Source: Phytoactinopolyspora endophytica
GTDB lineage: Bacteria > Actinomycetota > Actinomycetes > Jiangellales > Jiangellaceae
Direction: 5' to 3'
Length of the DNA: 6,030 bases
Assembly: GCF_004138495.1 (NCBI RefSeq)
Contig: NZ_ML142849.1
Location: forward strand, 646,360-652,389
Shown here: positions 1-6,030 of the stretch, one piece after another
Layout of the letters: each line of letters begins with the position of its first letter
Numbering within the stretch: the first letter of the stretch is position 1
Made by a program: the position numbers and the translations under genes
Notes under the pieces: generated by a model
What the model saw: only the letters and a program-made list of their open reading frames with translations
What the model was told of the DNA's origin: nothing
The model's database searches: none

Positions 1-901
1 CCGCGACCTGCAGCCCAGCCGAGCGCAGCCAGCTCGCCAGCTCGTCCCGTGTCGAGCGTAGCTGTTCGACGCGTTCCTGCAGCTCGGCAGAGTGCGCCAG
101 GGCAACTCGTGCCACCGCCTGGGTGACCGCCGACAGGTGGTACGGCAGCCGCACGATGCGCAACGCATCGATCACGTCCGTCGACGCCGCCACGTATCCC
201 AGCCGCGCACCCGCGAACGCGAACGCCTTGCTCATCGTACGGGTGACCACCAGCCACGGATGGTCGGCCAGCAGCGACAGCGCGCTCGGTGTCTGGGACC
301 GGCGGAACTCGGCGTATGCCTCGTCGACGACGACCATCCCCGACGACGCCGCATGCAGCGCCCGGACCAGGTCCAGCGACACCGCGGTGCCGGTGGGGTT
401 GTTCGGCGACGCCACGAAGATCACCGCCGGCCGATGCTTGGCCACGGCCGCCAGCGCGTCGTCGACGTCGATGGCGAAGTCGTCCCGGCGCGGCGCCGTG
501 ATCCACCGCGTCGACGTGTTCCGGGCGTATTCCGGGTACATCGAGTAGGTCGGCGCGAACGACAGGACGCTGCGGCCGGGGCCGCCGAACGCCTGCAGGA
601 TCTGCACCATGACCTCGTTCGAGCCGTTCGCGGCCCAGACCTGTTCCGGCGACAGCGCGACGCCGGACTCCGCGGCCAGGTAGCCGGCCAGGTCGGCCCG
701 CAGCTCCAGGGCCTCGCGGTCCGGGTACCGGTTCAGGCCGGCCATCGCGTCGGTGACGGCCTTGCCGGCGTCGTTCGCCAGTGCTTCGGACGGCGGGTAC
801 GGGTTCTCGTTGACGTTGAGGCGGACAGGGACATCGAGCTGCGGGGCGCCGTACGGCTCGATTCCCCGCAGCTCTTCCCGGATCGGCAGGTCATCCTTCA
901 C
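1..901 (-). CDS. hisC: Histidinol-phosphate aminotransferase, 3' end missing
   Basis: This cytoplasmic, PLP-dependent enzyme interconverts imidazole-acetol phosphate plus glutamate and histidinol phosphate plus 2-oxoglutarate in histidine biosynthesis. I translated the minus strand from GTG at 901-899 and read 300 residues without a stop to the window edge; some 50-70 C-terminal residues are probably missing. Visible family motifs are NENPYPP (residues 31-37), the cofactor-phosphate loop NGSNE (92-96), SPNNPTG (Asn167/Asn168), VVDEAY with Asp193 and Tyr196, and SKAFAFAGARLGY with the Schiff-base Lys225 and Arg233. The Lys-to-Arg and Asp-to-Tyr spacings match E. coli HisC (K214/R222, D184/Y187). 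The start is supported by AGGAG at 913-909, seven bases upstream, and by the one-base gap after the hisD stop, which points to translational coupling. The nearby ATG at 894 is out of frame. Adjacency to hisD supports HisC over other class I aminotransferases. Confidence 0.95.
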   Translation of the reverse strand, partial: MKDDLPIREELRGIEPYGAPQLDVPVRLNVNENPYPPSEALANDAGKAVTDAMAGLNRYPDREALELRADLAGYLAAESGVALSPEQVWAANGSNEVMVQILQAFGGPGRSVLSFAPTYSMYPEYARNTSTRWITAPRRDDFAIDVDDALAAVAKHRPAVIFVASPNNPTGTAVSLDLVRALHAASSGMVVVDEAYAEFRRSQTPSALSLLADHPWLVVTRTMSKAFAFAGARLGYVAASTDVIDALRIVRLPYHLSAVTQAVARVALAHSAELQERVEQLRSTRDELASWLRSAGLQVA

Positions 902-902
902 G

Positions 903-2234
903 TCAACGCTCCTGTGCGAATCTCGCCCGGACGGCGGCGCCGTGCGCGGGCAGGTCTTCGGCATCGGCGAGGGTCTCCACGTGGGCGGCCACGTCGCGTA
1001 GCGCGGCCTCGTCGTACTCGATGACGTGGATCCCCCGCAGGAACGACGGGACGGACAGGCCCGACGAGTGCCGTGAGCTGCCGCCCGTCGGCAGCACGTG
1101 GTTGGAGCCGGCGGCGTAGTCCCCGAGGCTGACCGGAGCCCACGGTCCGACGAACACGGCACCGGCGTTGCGCACCCGCGCCGCCAGCGCTTGCGCGCCG
1201 CGGGTCTGGATCTCCAGGTGTTCCGCGGCGTACGCATCGACGACGGCGAGCCCTTGGTCAAGGTCGTCCACCAGGACCACACCGGACTGTTCGCCGCGCA
1301 GCGAGGTGTTCACCCGTTCGACGTGTTTGGTCGCGGCGACCTGCGCCGTGAGCTCGGCGTCGACGGCGTCGGCGAGTGCGGGGCTGTCGGTGACCAGGAC
1401 GCTGGCCGCCAGCGGGTCGTGCTCGGCCTGACTGATCAGGTCGGCGGCGACGTGTGCCGGGTTCGCGGTCTCATCGGCGAGGACCGCGATCTCGGTCGGG
1501 CCGGCCTCCGCGTCGATCCCGATGAGCCCCTTCAGCAGCCGTTTGGCCGCCGCCACGTACACGTTGCCCGGCCCGGTGACCAGGTCGACCGGCGCGCAGA
1601 TACGCTCGCCGGACTCGTCGCGCACGCCGTAGGCGAACATCGCGACCGCCTGCGCTCCCCCGGTGGCGTACACCTCGGTCACGCCGAGCAGGGCACAGGC
1701 CGCGAGAATCGTGGGGTGCGGCAGGCCGTCGAAGTCCTTCTGCGGCGGGCTGGCGACGGCGATGCTCTCCACCCCGGCCACCTGCGCCGGCACCACGTTC
1801 ATGACGACGCTGCTCGGGTAGACGGCCAGCCCTCCGGGCACATACAGGCCGACCCGCTGGACCGGCACCCACCGTTCGGTGACCGTGCCACCCGGCACCA
1901 CGGCCGTCGTGACGGTGTCGCGTCGCTGGTCGGCGTGGACTTTGCGGGCGCGGGAGATCGACTCCTCGAGTGCCACGCGGATCTGGGGGTCCAGCGTCTC
2001 GAATGCCTCGGTCAGGGCCGCCTCGGGGACCCGGACGTCGTCGAGTTGCACGCCGTCGAACCGGGCGGCGAGCTCTTTGAGGGCCGCGACACCGCGATGG
2101 CGCACGTCGTCACAGATCGGCCGGACGGCGTCCAGCGCGGACTCGACGTCAACGGGAGCACGTGGGACGAGGGCGCGGTAGTCCGGATCCTCGCCCTGGG
2201 CGAGGCGACCACGCAGGTCGATGCGGCGTATCAC
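903..2234 (-). CDS. hisD: Histidinol dehydrogenase
   Basis: This zinc-dependent, NAD-linked cytoplasmic enzyme oxidises L-histidinol through histidinal to L-histidine, the last two steps of the pathway. The 443-residue protein has the usual family length (about 430-445). The catalytic set is complete: Gln269 and His272 in SQAEHDP, Glu338-His339 in AAEHLEIQ, Asp372 in GDYAAGSNH and His431 in PAHGAA. These correspond to E. coli HisD Q259, H262, E326/H327, D360 and H419, so zinc binding and catalysis should be intact. Other family segments are YVPGG (131-135), [12 protein letters not shown] (221-232) and [14 protein letters not shown] (241-254). The start is GTG at 2234; no strong Shine-Dalgarno lies before it, only AGG four bases upstream, which fits a leaderless message (see the -10 entry). 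It is the first his gene here, followed after one base by hisC. The tetR gene upstream reads in the same direction, 111 bases away. Confidence 0.97.
   Translation of the reverse strand: MIRRIDLRGRLAQGEDPDYRALVPRAPVDVESALDAVRPICDDVRHRGVAALKELAARFDGVQLDDVRVPEAALTEAFETLDPQIRVALEESISRARKVHADQRRDTVTTAVVPGGTVTERWVPVQRVGLYVPGGLAVYPSSVVMNVVPAQVAGVESIAVASPPQKDFDGLPHPTILAACALLGVTEVYATGGAQAVAMFAYGVRDESGERICAPVDLVTGPGNVYVAAAKRLLKGLIGIDAEAGPTEIAVLADETANPAHVAADLISQAEHDPLAASVLVTDSPALADAVDAELTAQVAATKHVERVNTSLRGEQSGVVLVDDLDQGLAVVDAYAAEHLEIQTRGAQALAARVRNAGAVFVGPWAPVSLGDYAAGSNHVLPTGGSSRHSSGLSVPSFLRGIHVIEYDEAALRDVAAHVETLADAEDLPAHGAAVRARFAQER
909..913 (-). promoter_or_regulatory. hisC ribosome binding site inside the end of hisD
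   Basis: On the minus strand AGGAG lies seven bases before the GTG at 901. It falls within the last codons of hisD, just before its TGA (905-903). It fixes the hisC start, which lies outside any ATG-initiated frame, and implies that ribosomes finishing hisD re-initiate on hisC. Confidence 0.75.
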
Positions 2235-2245
2235 TTACCTAAGTG
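2232..2245. promoter_or_regulatory. 14-base palindrome over the hisD start and -10
   Basis: CACTTA (2232-2237) and TAAGTG (2240-2245) form a perfect 6-base dyad with a two-base centre. It covers the hisD GTG codon and overlaps most of the candidate -10. Its position suits an operator or a small structure blocking initiation, but it is short and could be chance. Confidence 0.3.
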
Positions 2246-2247
2246 TA
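2242..2247 (-). promoter_or_regulatory. Candidate -10 element of the hisD-hisC promoter (possibly leaderless)
   Basis: Read on the minus strand, 2247-2242 is TACACT, which fits the actinobacterial TANNNT -10 pattern. Seven bases separate it from the GTG start codon at 2234, which would place transcription initiation on or beside the first base of the start codon. No convincing -35 hexamer is visible at 16-18 bases upstream; such weak -35 boxes are common in actinobacteria. This is an inference from spacing, not a mapped start. Confidence 0.5.
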
Positions 2248-2321
2248 GGAGCACCGTTCACCAGTCGGACGACTTGCCCGGATACCAAGACACGCCTGAG
2301 CGATCGTCCGTCCTGCCCTAA

Positions 2322-2341
2322 CCGCGCACGCACGCGCGCGG
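2322..2341 (-). terminator. Possible weak hairpin after tetR; alternating CG-rich tract
   Basis: CCGCGC (2322-2327) pairs with GCGCGG (2336-2341) around an 8-base loop, beginning four bases beyond the tetR stop codon. There is no T-tract downstream, so it is a poor intrinsic terminator. The stretch 2323-2340 is a strictly alternating pyrimidine-purine run of C/G with two A residues, the type of sequence that can adopt Z-DNA under negative supercoiling. Read-through from tetR into hisD remains possible. Confidence 0.25.
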
Positions 2342-2345
2342 AACA

Positions 2346-2990
2346 CTAGGCGCCGGAGAGGTAGGCGCGCAGAACGCGGCGAAGTTCCACGACCATGGCG
2401 TCGCGCTCGGGCCCTTCGTCGGCGGCCACGATCAACGGCATCATCGCCCGCACGATCTGGATCGACACGGTGGCGGTACGGTCGACGACGTCGCCGGTCA
2501 GCTCGGGGAAGCGGATCGACACCAGGCCCTTGACCCGTTCCAGCAGAGCCGCGTGCAGGGGGGCGACCGCCTCGGTCAACGCCGCGGGCATGTCCGGGCG
2601 GGCGAACAGCGCCTTGAATCCACGGTTGGCCAGGTTGAACTCGACGAGCGGGGCGACGATCATCGCGATCATCTCGTCCAGCGGCGCGGACCTCAGCGTC
2701 TCGAGATCGAGCGCCTCTTCCTGGGCCGCACCCAGCTCGACGACGTAGCGCTCGGCCAGCGCCGCGGCGATCTCGTCCTTGTTGGAGAAGAACTGGTAGA
2801 GCGAACCGGGCGAGATCCCGGCACGTCGCGCGATGGCGTTGGTGGTCGCGTCCTCGTAGCCGGATTCGGCGAAGACCTCGGCGGCGGCGGAGACGATCTG
2901 CGCGATCCTGCGCTGCCCGCGCTCCTGCCGCCTGGGCACCGAACGCCCGTGTTCCGGCGCCGCCGTCGCGCTCTCCCGAGCTTCCGTCAC
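2346..2990 (-). CDS. TetR-family transcriptional repressor
   Basis: This 214-residue protein has TetR-family architecture: a basic N-terminal tail (residues about 15-28, rich in Arg), a DNA-binding helical domain and an all-helical ligand-binding and dimerisation domain. The signature is clear: AAEVFAESGYEDATTNAIARR with the helix-turn-helix around residues 48-68, then GISPGSLYQFFSNKDEI. The C-terminal half (about 85-214) is not diagnostic of a ligand class. The start is GTG at 2990, supported by GAGAGG at 3004-2999 with eight bases between. The ATG at 2998 is out of frame and closes after three codons. The gene diverges from mmpL, the usual arrangement for a TetR repressor controlling a neighbouring transporter and often itself. 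Two palindromes in the shared upstream region are the likely binding sites. The ligand is unknown; control of hisD is less likely since hisD has its own candidate promoter. Confidence 0.93.
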   Translation of the reverse strand: MTEARESATAAPEHGRSVPRRQERGQRRIAQIVSAAAEVFAESGYEDATTNAIARRAGISPGSLYQFFSNKDEIAAALAERYVVELGAAQEEALDLETLRSAPLDEMIAMIVAPLVEFNLANRGFKALFARPDMPAALTEAVAPLHAALLERVKGLVSIRFPELTGDVVDRTATVSIQIVRAMMPLIVAADEGPERDAMVVELRRVLRAYLSGA

Positions 2991-3053
2991 GCCGTCATCC
3001 TCTCACCCGCCACGACCGCCCGGCGCCTGACCGGCTCAGGACCACGCTCCGTT

Positions 3054-3123
3054 GGGTTCGTGGCCTGTTGTTTCGCTTGGCCCCGTCACGAGTGCCACAA
3101 GCGAAACATGAGGCCACGAACCC
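3054..3123. repeat. 70-base nearly perfect inverted repeat
   Basis: The left arm (3054-3079) and right arm (3098-3123) are each 26 bases and pair at 24 of 26 positions. A 13-base outer block (GGGTTCGTGGCCT against AGGCCACGAACCC) and an 11-base inner block (TGTTTCGCTTG against CAAGCGAAACA) are separated by a symmetrical two-base mismatch (GT at 3067-3068, TG at 3109-3110). The spacer is 18 bases (3080-3097). It sits 64 bases upstream of the tetR start, so a tetR transcript beginning further right would carry it as a very stable leader hairpin. It has no T-tract on either strand and lies between divergent genes, so terminator function is unlikely. It may be a REP-like dispersed palindrome or a small non-autonomous element; no flanking target duplication is evident. 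Confidence 0.85.
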
Positions 3124-3147
3124 TCTGGCCGAGAACAGACAGTCCGT

Positions 3148-3177
3148 TGGACAAACGCGAGTGATTGCTCGTATTCT
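3148..3177 (+). promoter_or_regulatory. Candidate mmpL promoter
   Basis: TGGACA (3148-3153) and TATTCT (3172-3177) are separated by 18 bases and resemble sigma-70-type -35 and -10 boxes on the plus strand. The first palindrome (3154-3175) fills the spacer and overlaps the -10. A start near 3184 would give a leader of about 140 bases before the mmpL ATG. The assignment rests on motif match and context only. Confidence 0.45.
3154..3175. promoter_or_regulatory. Candidate TetR operator 1
   Basis: This imperfect palindrome has arms AACGCGAGT (3154-3162) and GCTCGTATT (3167-3175) around a GATT centre, with six of nine arm positions complementary. It closely resembles operator 2: the shared pattern is AAC-R-CGAGT-R-AT, two variable bases, then CTCGT-R-TTCTT. 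It lies between the candidate -35 and -10 of mmpL, where a bound repressor would block RNA polymerase. TetR-family proteins commonly bind palindromes of this size beside their own gene. Confidence 0.55.
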
Positions 3178-3192
3178 TCTTTTCGGCAAGCC

Positions 3193-3214
3193 AACACGAG
3201 TAATAACTCGTGTT
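3193..3214. promoter_or_regulatory. Candidate TetR operator 2 (perfect palindrome)
   Basis: The arms AACACGAGT (3193-3201) and ACTCGTGTT (3206-3214) are perfectly complementary over nine bases around an AATA centre. Its centre is 39 bases from that of operator 1. If the candidate promoter is right, it lies just downstream of the transcription start, where a bound repressor would act as a roadblock or cooperate with operator 1. An outer pair, GGACAA (3149-3154) and TTGTCC (3216-3221), brackets both sites. As RNA it could also fold into a short hairpin in the mmpL leader. Confidence 0.6.
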
Positions 3215-3322
3215 CTTGTCCGACAGTACCAACGGATCCCCATTCGAGCACGGCCATGCATACGCGCCATCCGGATGATGCCTCGTCGTCGCCCGTCCCA
3301 CACCACCCAGGAGTAGCCGCCC

Positions 3323-5611
3323 ATGATCGGCCGAATCGTCACCCGAGCACCACGCCGCGTCCTCAGCGGCGGCCTGCTCCTGTTCGTCCTCGCCGGCGTA
3401 CTGGCCGCCGGCGTGCTCGACGCGCTTTCCCTCAACCGGTTCGAAGCACCTGAGTCCGAGTCCGTCGAAGCCCGGGAACTCCTCGGCGAGCAGTTCGGCA
3501 CCAGCACACCCAACGTGGCTGTCCTGGTCACCGCCTCCGACGGCACCGTCGACGACGACGATGTGTCCGCCGCAGGAACCGAACTGACCGAGACCTTGGC
3601 CGACGATCCCGGCATCGGCGACGCGTGGTCGTACTGGAGCCCCGGCGCGCCCGACACGCTGCGCAGCGAGGACAGCCGGCACGGGCTGATCCTCGGCTGG
3701 TCTCCGGGCGACGCCGACCAGGTACGCGACGTGGCGCTCCCCGAGATCGAGGAACGCCTCGACCGTGCCGCCGCCGGGCTCGACGCCGGCGAGGTGCAGC
3801 TCGGTGGCAGCGACGAGGTCTTCCGGGTCACCGCTGAACAGGCCGCCAGCGACTTCATCACGGCCGAGATCATCATCATCCCGCTCGTCGGCGTGCTGCT
3901 CTGGCTGGTCTACCGCCGCGCGGCGCCCGCGCTGGTCACCCTGGGCCTGGGGATCTTCTCCGTGGTGGGCACGCTGGCTCTGCTCTGGACCGTCTCGCAG
4001 TTCACCGAGATCTCCACGTTCGCCTCGAACATCGCCCTGGTGATGGGGATCGGGCTCGGCGTCGACTACGGGCTGTTCGTGATCTACCGCTTCCGCGAGG
4101 AGCTGGCCCGGCACGCCGCCGTCCCCGACGCCGTGCGCGCCTCGGTGGCCAGCGCCGGGCGGACCGTCGTGTTCAGCGGCCTCACCGTCGCGGCGTCGCT
4201 CGCCGTCCTGTTCGTCTTCCCGTACCCGTTCCTGTCGTCGTTCGCCTACGCGGGCATCGCCGTCGTGGCGACGGCCGTCTTCGGCGCCACCGTGCTCCTG
4301 CCGGCCGCGCTGATGCTGATCGGACGACGAGTCGAGCGCTCGTCCCGCGGGAATGAAAGGCCGGTCACACCGCCTGAGGAACGGCGGTTCTGGTACCGGG
4401 TCCCGGCGGCGGTAATGCGCCGACCGGTCCTGACCGGAGGTGTCGCACTGCTGGCTCTGCTCGGCCTCGGAGCACCCGCGCTCGGGATCAACTTCGGCTC
4501 CCCCGACGCGCGGGTGCTGCCGGACGACCTGCCGGTACGGCAGATGTACGACACGATCCGGGAGGATTTCACCACCGAGGACGCCGACGCGGTGTACGTC
4601 GTCGCCCCGGCCACGGAGCCTGGCGACCCGGACAACGGCGACGTCGCCGCGTACGCAGCCGAGCTCTCCGAGCTTTCCGGTGTTCACCGGGTCGACTCGG
4701 CCGCCGGTTCGTATGCCGCAGGCGACGCCATGGCCTCGGCTGAGCCACCCACCGGCGACGACGTGCAGTCCGACGGCGCACAGTCCGACCCGGGCGCGCT
4801 CCCGTCGTTCGGTGAGCGCTTCGCCGCCGACGGCGGGACCTGGCTGGCCGTCGTCCCCACCGGTGAACGACTCGCGGGCGACCCCGCCGGACTGGTCGGC
4901 GACGTGCGGGACACGCCCGCGCCGTTCGACGTGCTGGTCGGCGGCTATCCGGCGGAGCTCGCCGACTACAACGACGGCGTCGTCGACCGGCTGCCGCTGC
5001 TGGCGGGCCTGATCGTCGCGGTCACCTTCATTGTGCTGTTCCTCATGACAGGCTCGGTGGTGGCTCCGCTGAAAGCCTCGGTGCTCAACCTGTTGAGCCT
5101 GTCAGTCATGTTCGGCGTACTGGTCTGGGGCTTTCAGGAGGGCGGCCTCGCCGACCTGCTCGACTTCACGCCGGCCGGGGCGATCGAGCCCAGCATCCCG
5201 CTACTGATGTTCTGTATCGCCTACGGACTGTCCATGGACTATGAAGTCTTCCTTCTCGCGCGGATCAAGGAGGACTATGACCGGACCGGCGATGTCGTCG
5301 GGTCCGTGCCGAGAGGTATCGCACGCTCCGCACCACTGGTGACGTCGGCCGCACTCATCCTGGCCGTGTCGTTCTCGATCTACGCGACCAGCGGCGTCGT
5401 CTTCCTCCAGCAGCTCGGCATCGGGATCGCACTGGTCGTCCTCGTCGACGCCACCCTGATCCGTGGCGTCCTGGTCCCGGCGTTCATGCGGCTGGCCGGC
5501 CGCGCCAACTGGTGGGCGCCGGCACCGCTGCGACGGCTACACCAGCGCGTCGGCCTGCACGACGAACCCGTGCTGCCCGCCCCGGCCCTGGCAGATGCGA
5601 CAAAGAGCTGA
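3323..5611 (+). CDS. MmpL-family (RND superfamily) membrane transporter
   Basis: This 762-residue inner-membrane protein has the duplicated RND layout: one membrane segment (about 14-35), a large extracytoplasmic loop (36-177), five segments (about 178-333), a charged cytoplasmic linker (334-370), then one segment (about 372-391), a second outer loop (392-555) and five segments (about 557-720), ending in a short polar tail. Each half carries the proton-relay Asp-Tyr pair: GLGVDYGLFVIYRFREE with Asp248-Tyr249, and GLSMDYEVFLLARIKEDYD with Asp639-Tyr640. The same pairs occur in mycobacterial MmpL3, which flips lipids using proton motive force. The length is short for MmpL (often 700-1000) and there is no large C-terminal domain. 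The start ATG has AGGAG at 3309-3313, nine bases upstream. It diverges from tetR, so repression relieved by an exported or related compound is likely. The substrate (lipid, siderophore, antibiotic or other) cannot be read from sequence. Confidence 0.94.
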   Translation: MIGRIVTRAPRRVLSGGLLLFVLAGVLAAGVLDALSLNRFEAPESESVEARELLGEQFGTSTPNVAVLVTASDGTVDDDDVSAAGTELTETLADDPGIGDAWSYWSPGAPDTLRSEDSRHGLILGWSPGDADQVRDVALPEIEERLDRAAAGLDAGEVQLGGSDEVFRVTAEQAASDFITAEIIIIPLVGVLLWLVYRRAAPALVTLGLGIFSVVGTLALLWTVSQFTEISTFASNIALVMGIGLGVDYGLFVIYRFREELARHAAVPDAVRASVASAGRTVVFSGLTVAASLAVLFVFPYPFLSSFAYAGIAVVATAVFGATVLLPAALMLIGRRVERSSRGNERPVTPPEERRFWYRVPAAVMRRPVLTGGVALLALLGLGAPALGINFGSPDARVLPDDLPVRQMYDTIREDFTTEDADAVYVVAPATEPGDPDNGDVAAYAAELSELSGVHRVDSAAGSYAAGDAMASAEPPTGDDVQSDGAQSDPGALPSFGERFAADGGTWLAVVPTGERLAGDPAGLVGDVRDTPAPFDVLVGGYPAELADYNDGVVDRLPLLAGLIVAVTFIVLFLMTGSVVAPLKASVLNLLSLSVMFGVLVWGFQEGGLADLLDFTPAGAIEPSIPLLMFCIAYGLSMDYEVFLLARIKEDYDRTGDVVGSVPRGIARSAPLVTSAALILAVSFSIYATSGVVFLQQLGIGIALVVLVDATLIRGVLVPAFMRLAGRANWWAPAPLRRLHQRVGLHDEPVLPAPALADATKS

Positions 5612-5700
5612 CAACGCGGTCACTGTAGACGCCGAGAGGTCGGTTCGTCTCGCCCCGGTGCGGAGGGTTTGACGTGCCGGTCGCCGCGTCTCGGCACGGT
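5612..5700. other. Convergent intergenic region with possible terminator hairpins
   Basis: The gap separates the 3' ends of mmpL and the aminotransferase gene, where a bidirectional terminator is expected. The best hairpin is CGTGCCG (5673-5679) with CGGCACG (5692-5698), a 7-base perfect stem with a 12-base loop. A shorter stem, CGAGA (5633-5637) with TCTCG (5648-5652), lies nearer mmpL, and GCCGAGA (5631-5637) could alternatively pair with TCTCGGC (5689-5695). No T-tract follows on either strand. Confidence 0.5.
5673..5698. terminator. Candidate terminator hairpin between convergent genes
   Basis: A 7-base GC-rich stem (5673-5679 with 5692-5698) lies three bases beyond the aminotransferase stop codon and 62 bases beyond the mmpL stop. 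It could act on either transcript. The lack of a T-tract is common among high-GC actinobacterial terminators but leaves the call uncertain. Confidence 0.35.
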
Positions 5701-6030
5701 CTACTGGAGGATCGTGCCGAGGCGGGCGATACCGGTCTCGATCTGCTCCGGCGTCGCGATCGAGTAGCTCAGCCGGAGGCCGTCCGCGCCGCCGCCATCC
5801 GAGTAGAATGCCTCTCCCGGCACGTACGCGACACCGGCCTCGACCGCGTCCCGCGCCAGGGACGTGGTGTCGACGGGCGCGCCGTCGTCGTTGGCCGGCA
5901 TCGTCACCCAGATGAACATCCCTCCGCTCGGACGAGTCCACCGGAAGCCGTCACCGAGATCCCGCGCCAGCGCGTCGAGCATCAGATCGCGCCGGCTCCG
6001 ATAGTGGTCGCGGACCTTGACGATATGTCC
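5701..6030 (-). CDS. Class I/II PLP-dependent aminotransferase, C-terminal part
   Basis: The frame is open from the right edge (6030) to TAG at 5703-5701, giving 109 C-terminal residues of a longer protein; the ATG at 5982 is internal, since the frame continues upstream with VRDHYRSRRD. The pattern is the small domain of fold-type I aminotransferases: a helix VRDHYRSRRDLMLDALARDL, the turn PSGGMFIWVTMP, VAYVPGEAFYSDGGG, and LRLSYSIATPEQIETGIARL. The Arg of LRLSYS corresponds to the residue that binds the substrate carboxylate in aspartate aminotransferase. The closest families I know are the 2-aminoadipate/kynurenine-type (LysN-like) aminotransferases and the aminotransferase half of MocR/PdxR regulators, which have the same C-terminal pattern. 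The catalytic lysine and any N-terminal DNA-binding domain lie outside the window, so enzyme and regulator cannot be told apart. It converges on mmpL, so it is not in the same operon. Confidence 0.85.
   Translation of the reverse strand, partial: GHIVKVRDHYRSRRDLMLDALARDLGDGFRWTRPSGGMFIWVTMPANDDGAPVDTTSLARDAVEAGVAYVPGEAFYSDGGGADGLRLSYSIATPEQIETGIARLGTILQ

Larger units (their letters stand above)
2991..3322. other. 332-base divergent control region between tetR and mmpL
   Basis: This gap carries no convincing gene. From the tetR side it holds the tetR ribosome binding site (2999-3004), a 70-base inverted repeat (3054-3123), a candidate mmpL promoter (3148-3177), two related palindromes (3154-3175 and 3193-3214) and the mmpL ribosome binding site (AGGAG, 3309-3313). 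The part 3161-3220 has 26 G/C in 60 bases, much lower than the genes around it, as expected of a promoter region in a high-GC genome. Frames crossing it on both strands exist but lack good start signals and homology that I recognise. I could not identify a clear tetR promoter. Confidence 0.7.

Noticed and set aside
92..1024. 310-codon plus-strand frame opposite hisC
   Set aside because: It is antisense to the HisC reading, which shows every cofactor-binding motif. The Arg-rich translation resembles no family.
1098..2321. 407-codon plus-strand frame opposite hisD
   Set aside because: It is antisense to hisD, whose catalytic residues are all intact. Its composition (Arg, Gly, Val, Asp, His) is that of a shadow frame.
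3054..3123. Inverted repeat as an intrinsic terminator
   Set aside because: It lies upstream of both divergent genes rather than after either, and no T-tract follows on either strand.
3054..3221. CRISPR array or tandem-repeat locus
   Set aside because: There are only two imperfect direct copies of the operator-like sequence and one inverted repeat. There is no regular repeat-spacer series and no cas genes.
3036..3257. 73-codon minus-strand frame across the tetR-mmpL gap
   Set aside because: It crosses the inverted repeat and both candidate operators, has no good ribosome binding site before the ATG at 3257, and its sequence suggests no family. A small protein cannot be strictly excluded.
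3086..4687. 533-codon open frame on the minus strand, antisense to mmpL
   Set aside because: It is rich in Arg, Gly, Glu, Asp and Gln with no recognisable domain, and lies opposite a clear transporter. Such frames are a by-product of high GC at third codon positions.
5701..5982. Complete 93-residue protein starting at ATG 5982
   Set aside because: The frame continues upstream without a stop to the window edge with typical aminotransferase sequence, so this ATG is internal.

Overview
The window is high-GC, densely coded DNA with GTG starts, long shadow ORFs in the other frames and an actinobacterial-style gene set: histidine biosynthesis, a TetR regulator beside an MmpL transporter, and a class I aminotransferase. 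It looks like the chromosome of a high-GC actinomycete. The genus cannot be named from the sequence alone.

Layout. Positions 1-2234 (minus strand) hold the start of a histidine operon. hisD (2234 to 903) is followed after one base by hisC, which begins with GTG at 901 and runs off the left edge. hisD has a -10-like TACACT at 2247-2242 placed so that transcription could begin at or next to its GTG codon, suggesting a leaderless mRNA. Upstream on the same strand is a TetR-family repressor gene (2990 to 2346). Diverging from it is a 762-residue MmpL/RND-type membrane transporter (3323-5611, plus strand). The last gene, on the minus strand and converging on the transporter, is the C-terminal 109 residues of a class I/II PLP-dependent aminotransferase (6030 to 5701).

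The 332-base gap between tetR and mmpL is the most interesting part. It holds (a) a 70-base, nearly perfect inverted repeat (3054-3123) that is not explained by either gene, and (b) a relatively AT-rich control region with two related 22-base palindromes (3154-3175 and 3193-3214). The first lies almost exactly between a plausible -35 and -10 for mmpL. The simplest reading is that the TetR protein binds both palindromes and represses mmpL, and possibly itself, until an unknown ligand releases it, giving a self-contained export module beside the his operon.

Nothing here is clearly a new enzyme system. The points worth following up are the paired operators, the long inverted repeat, and the possible leaderless start of the his operon.
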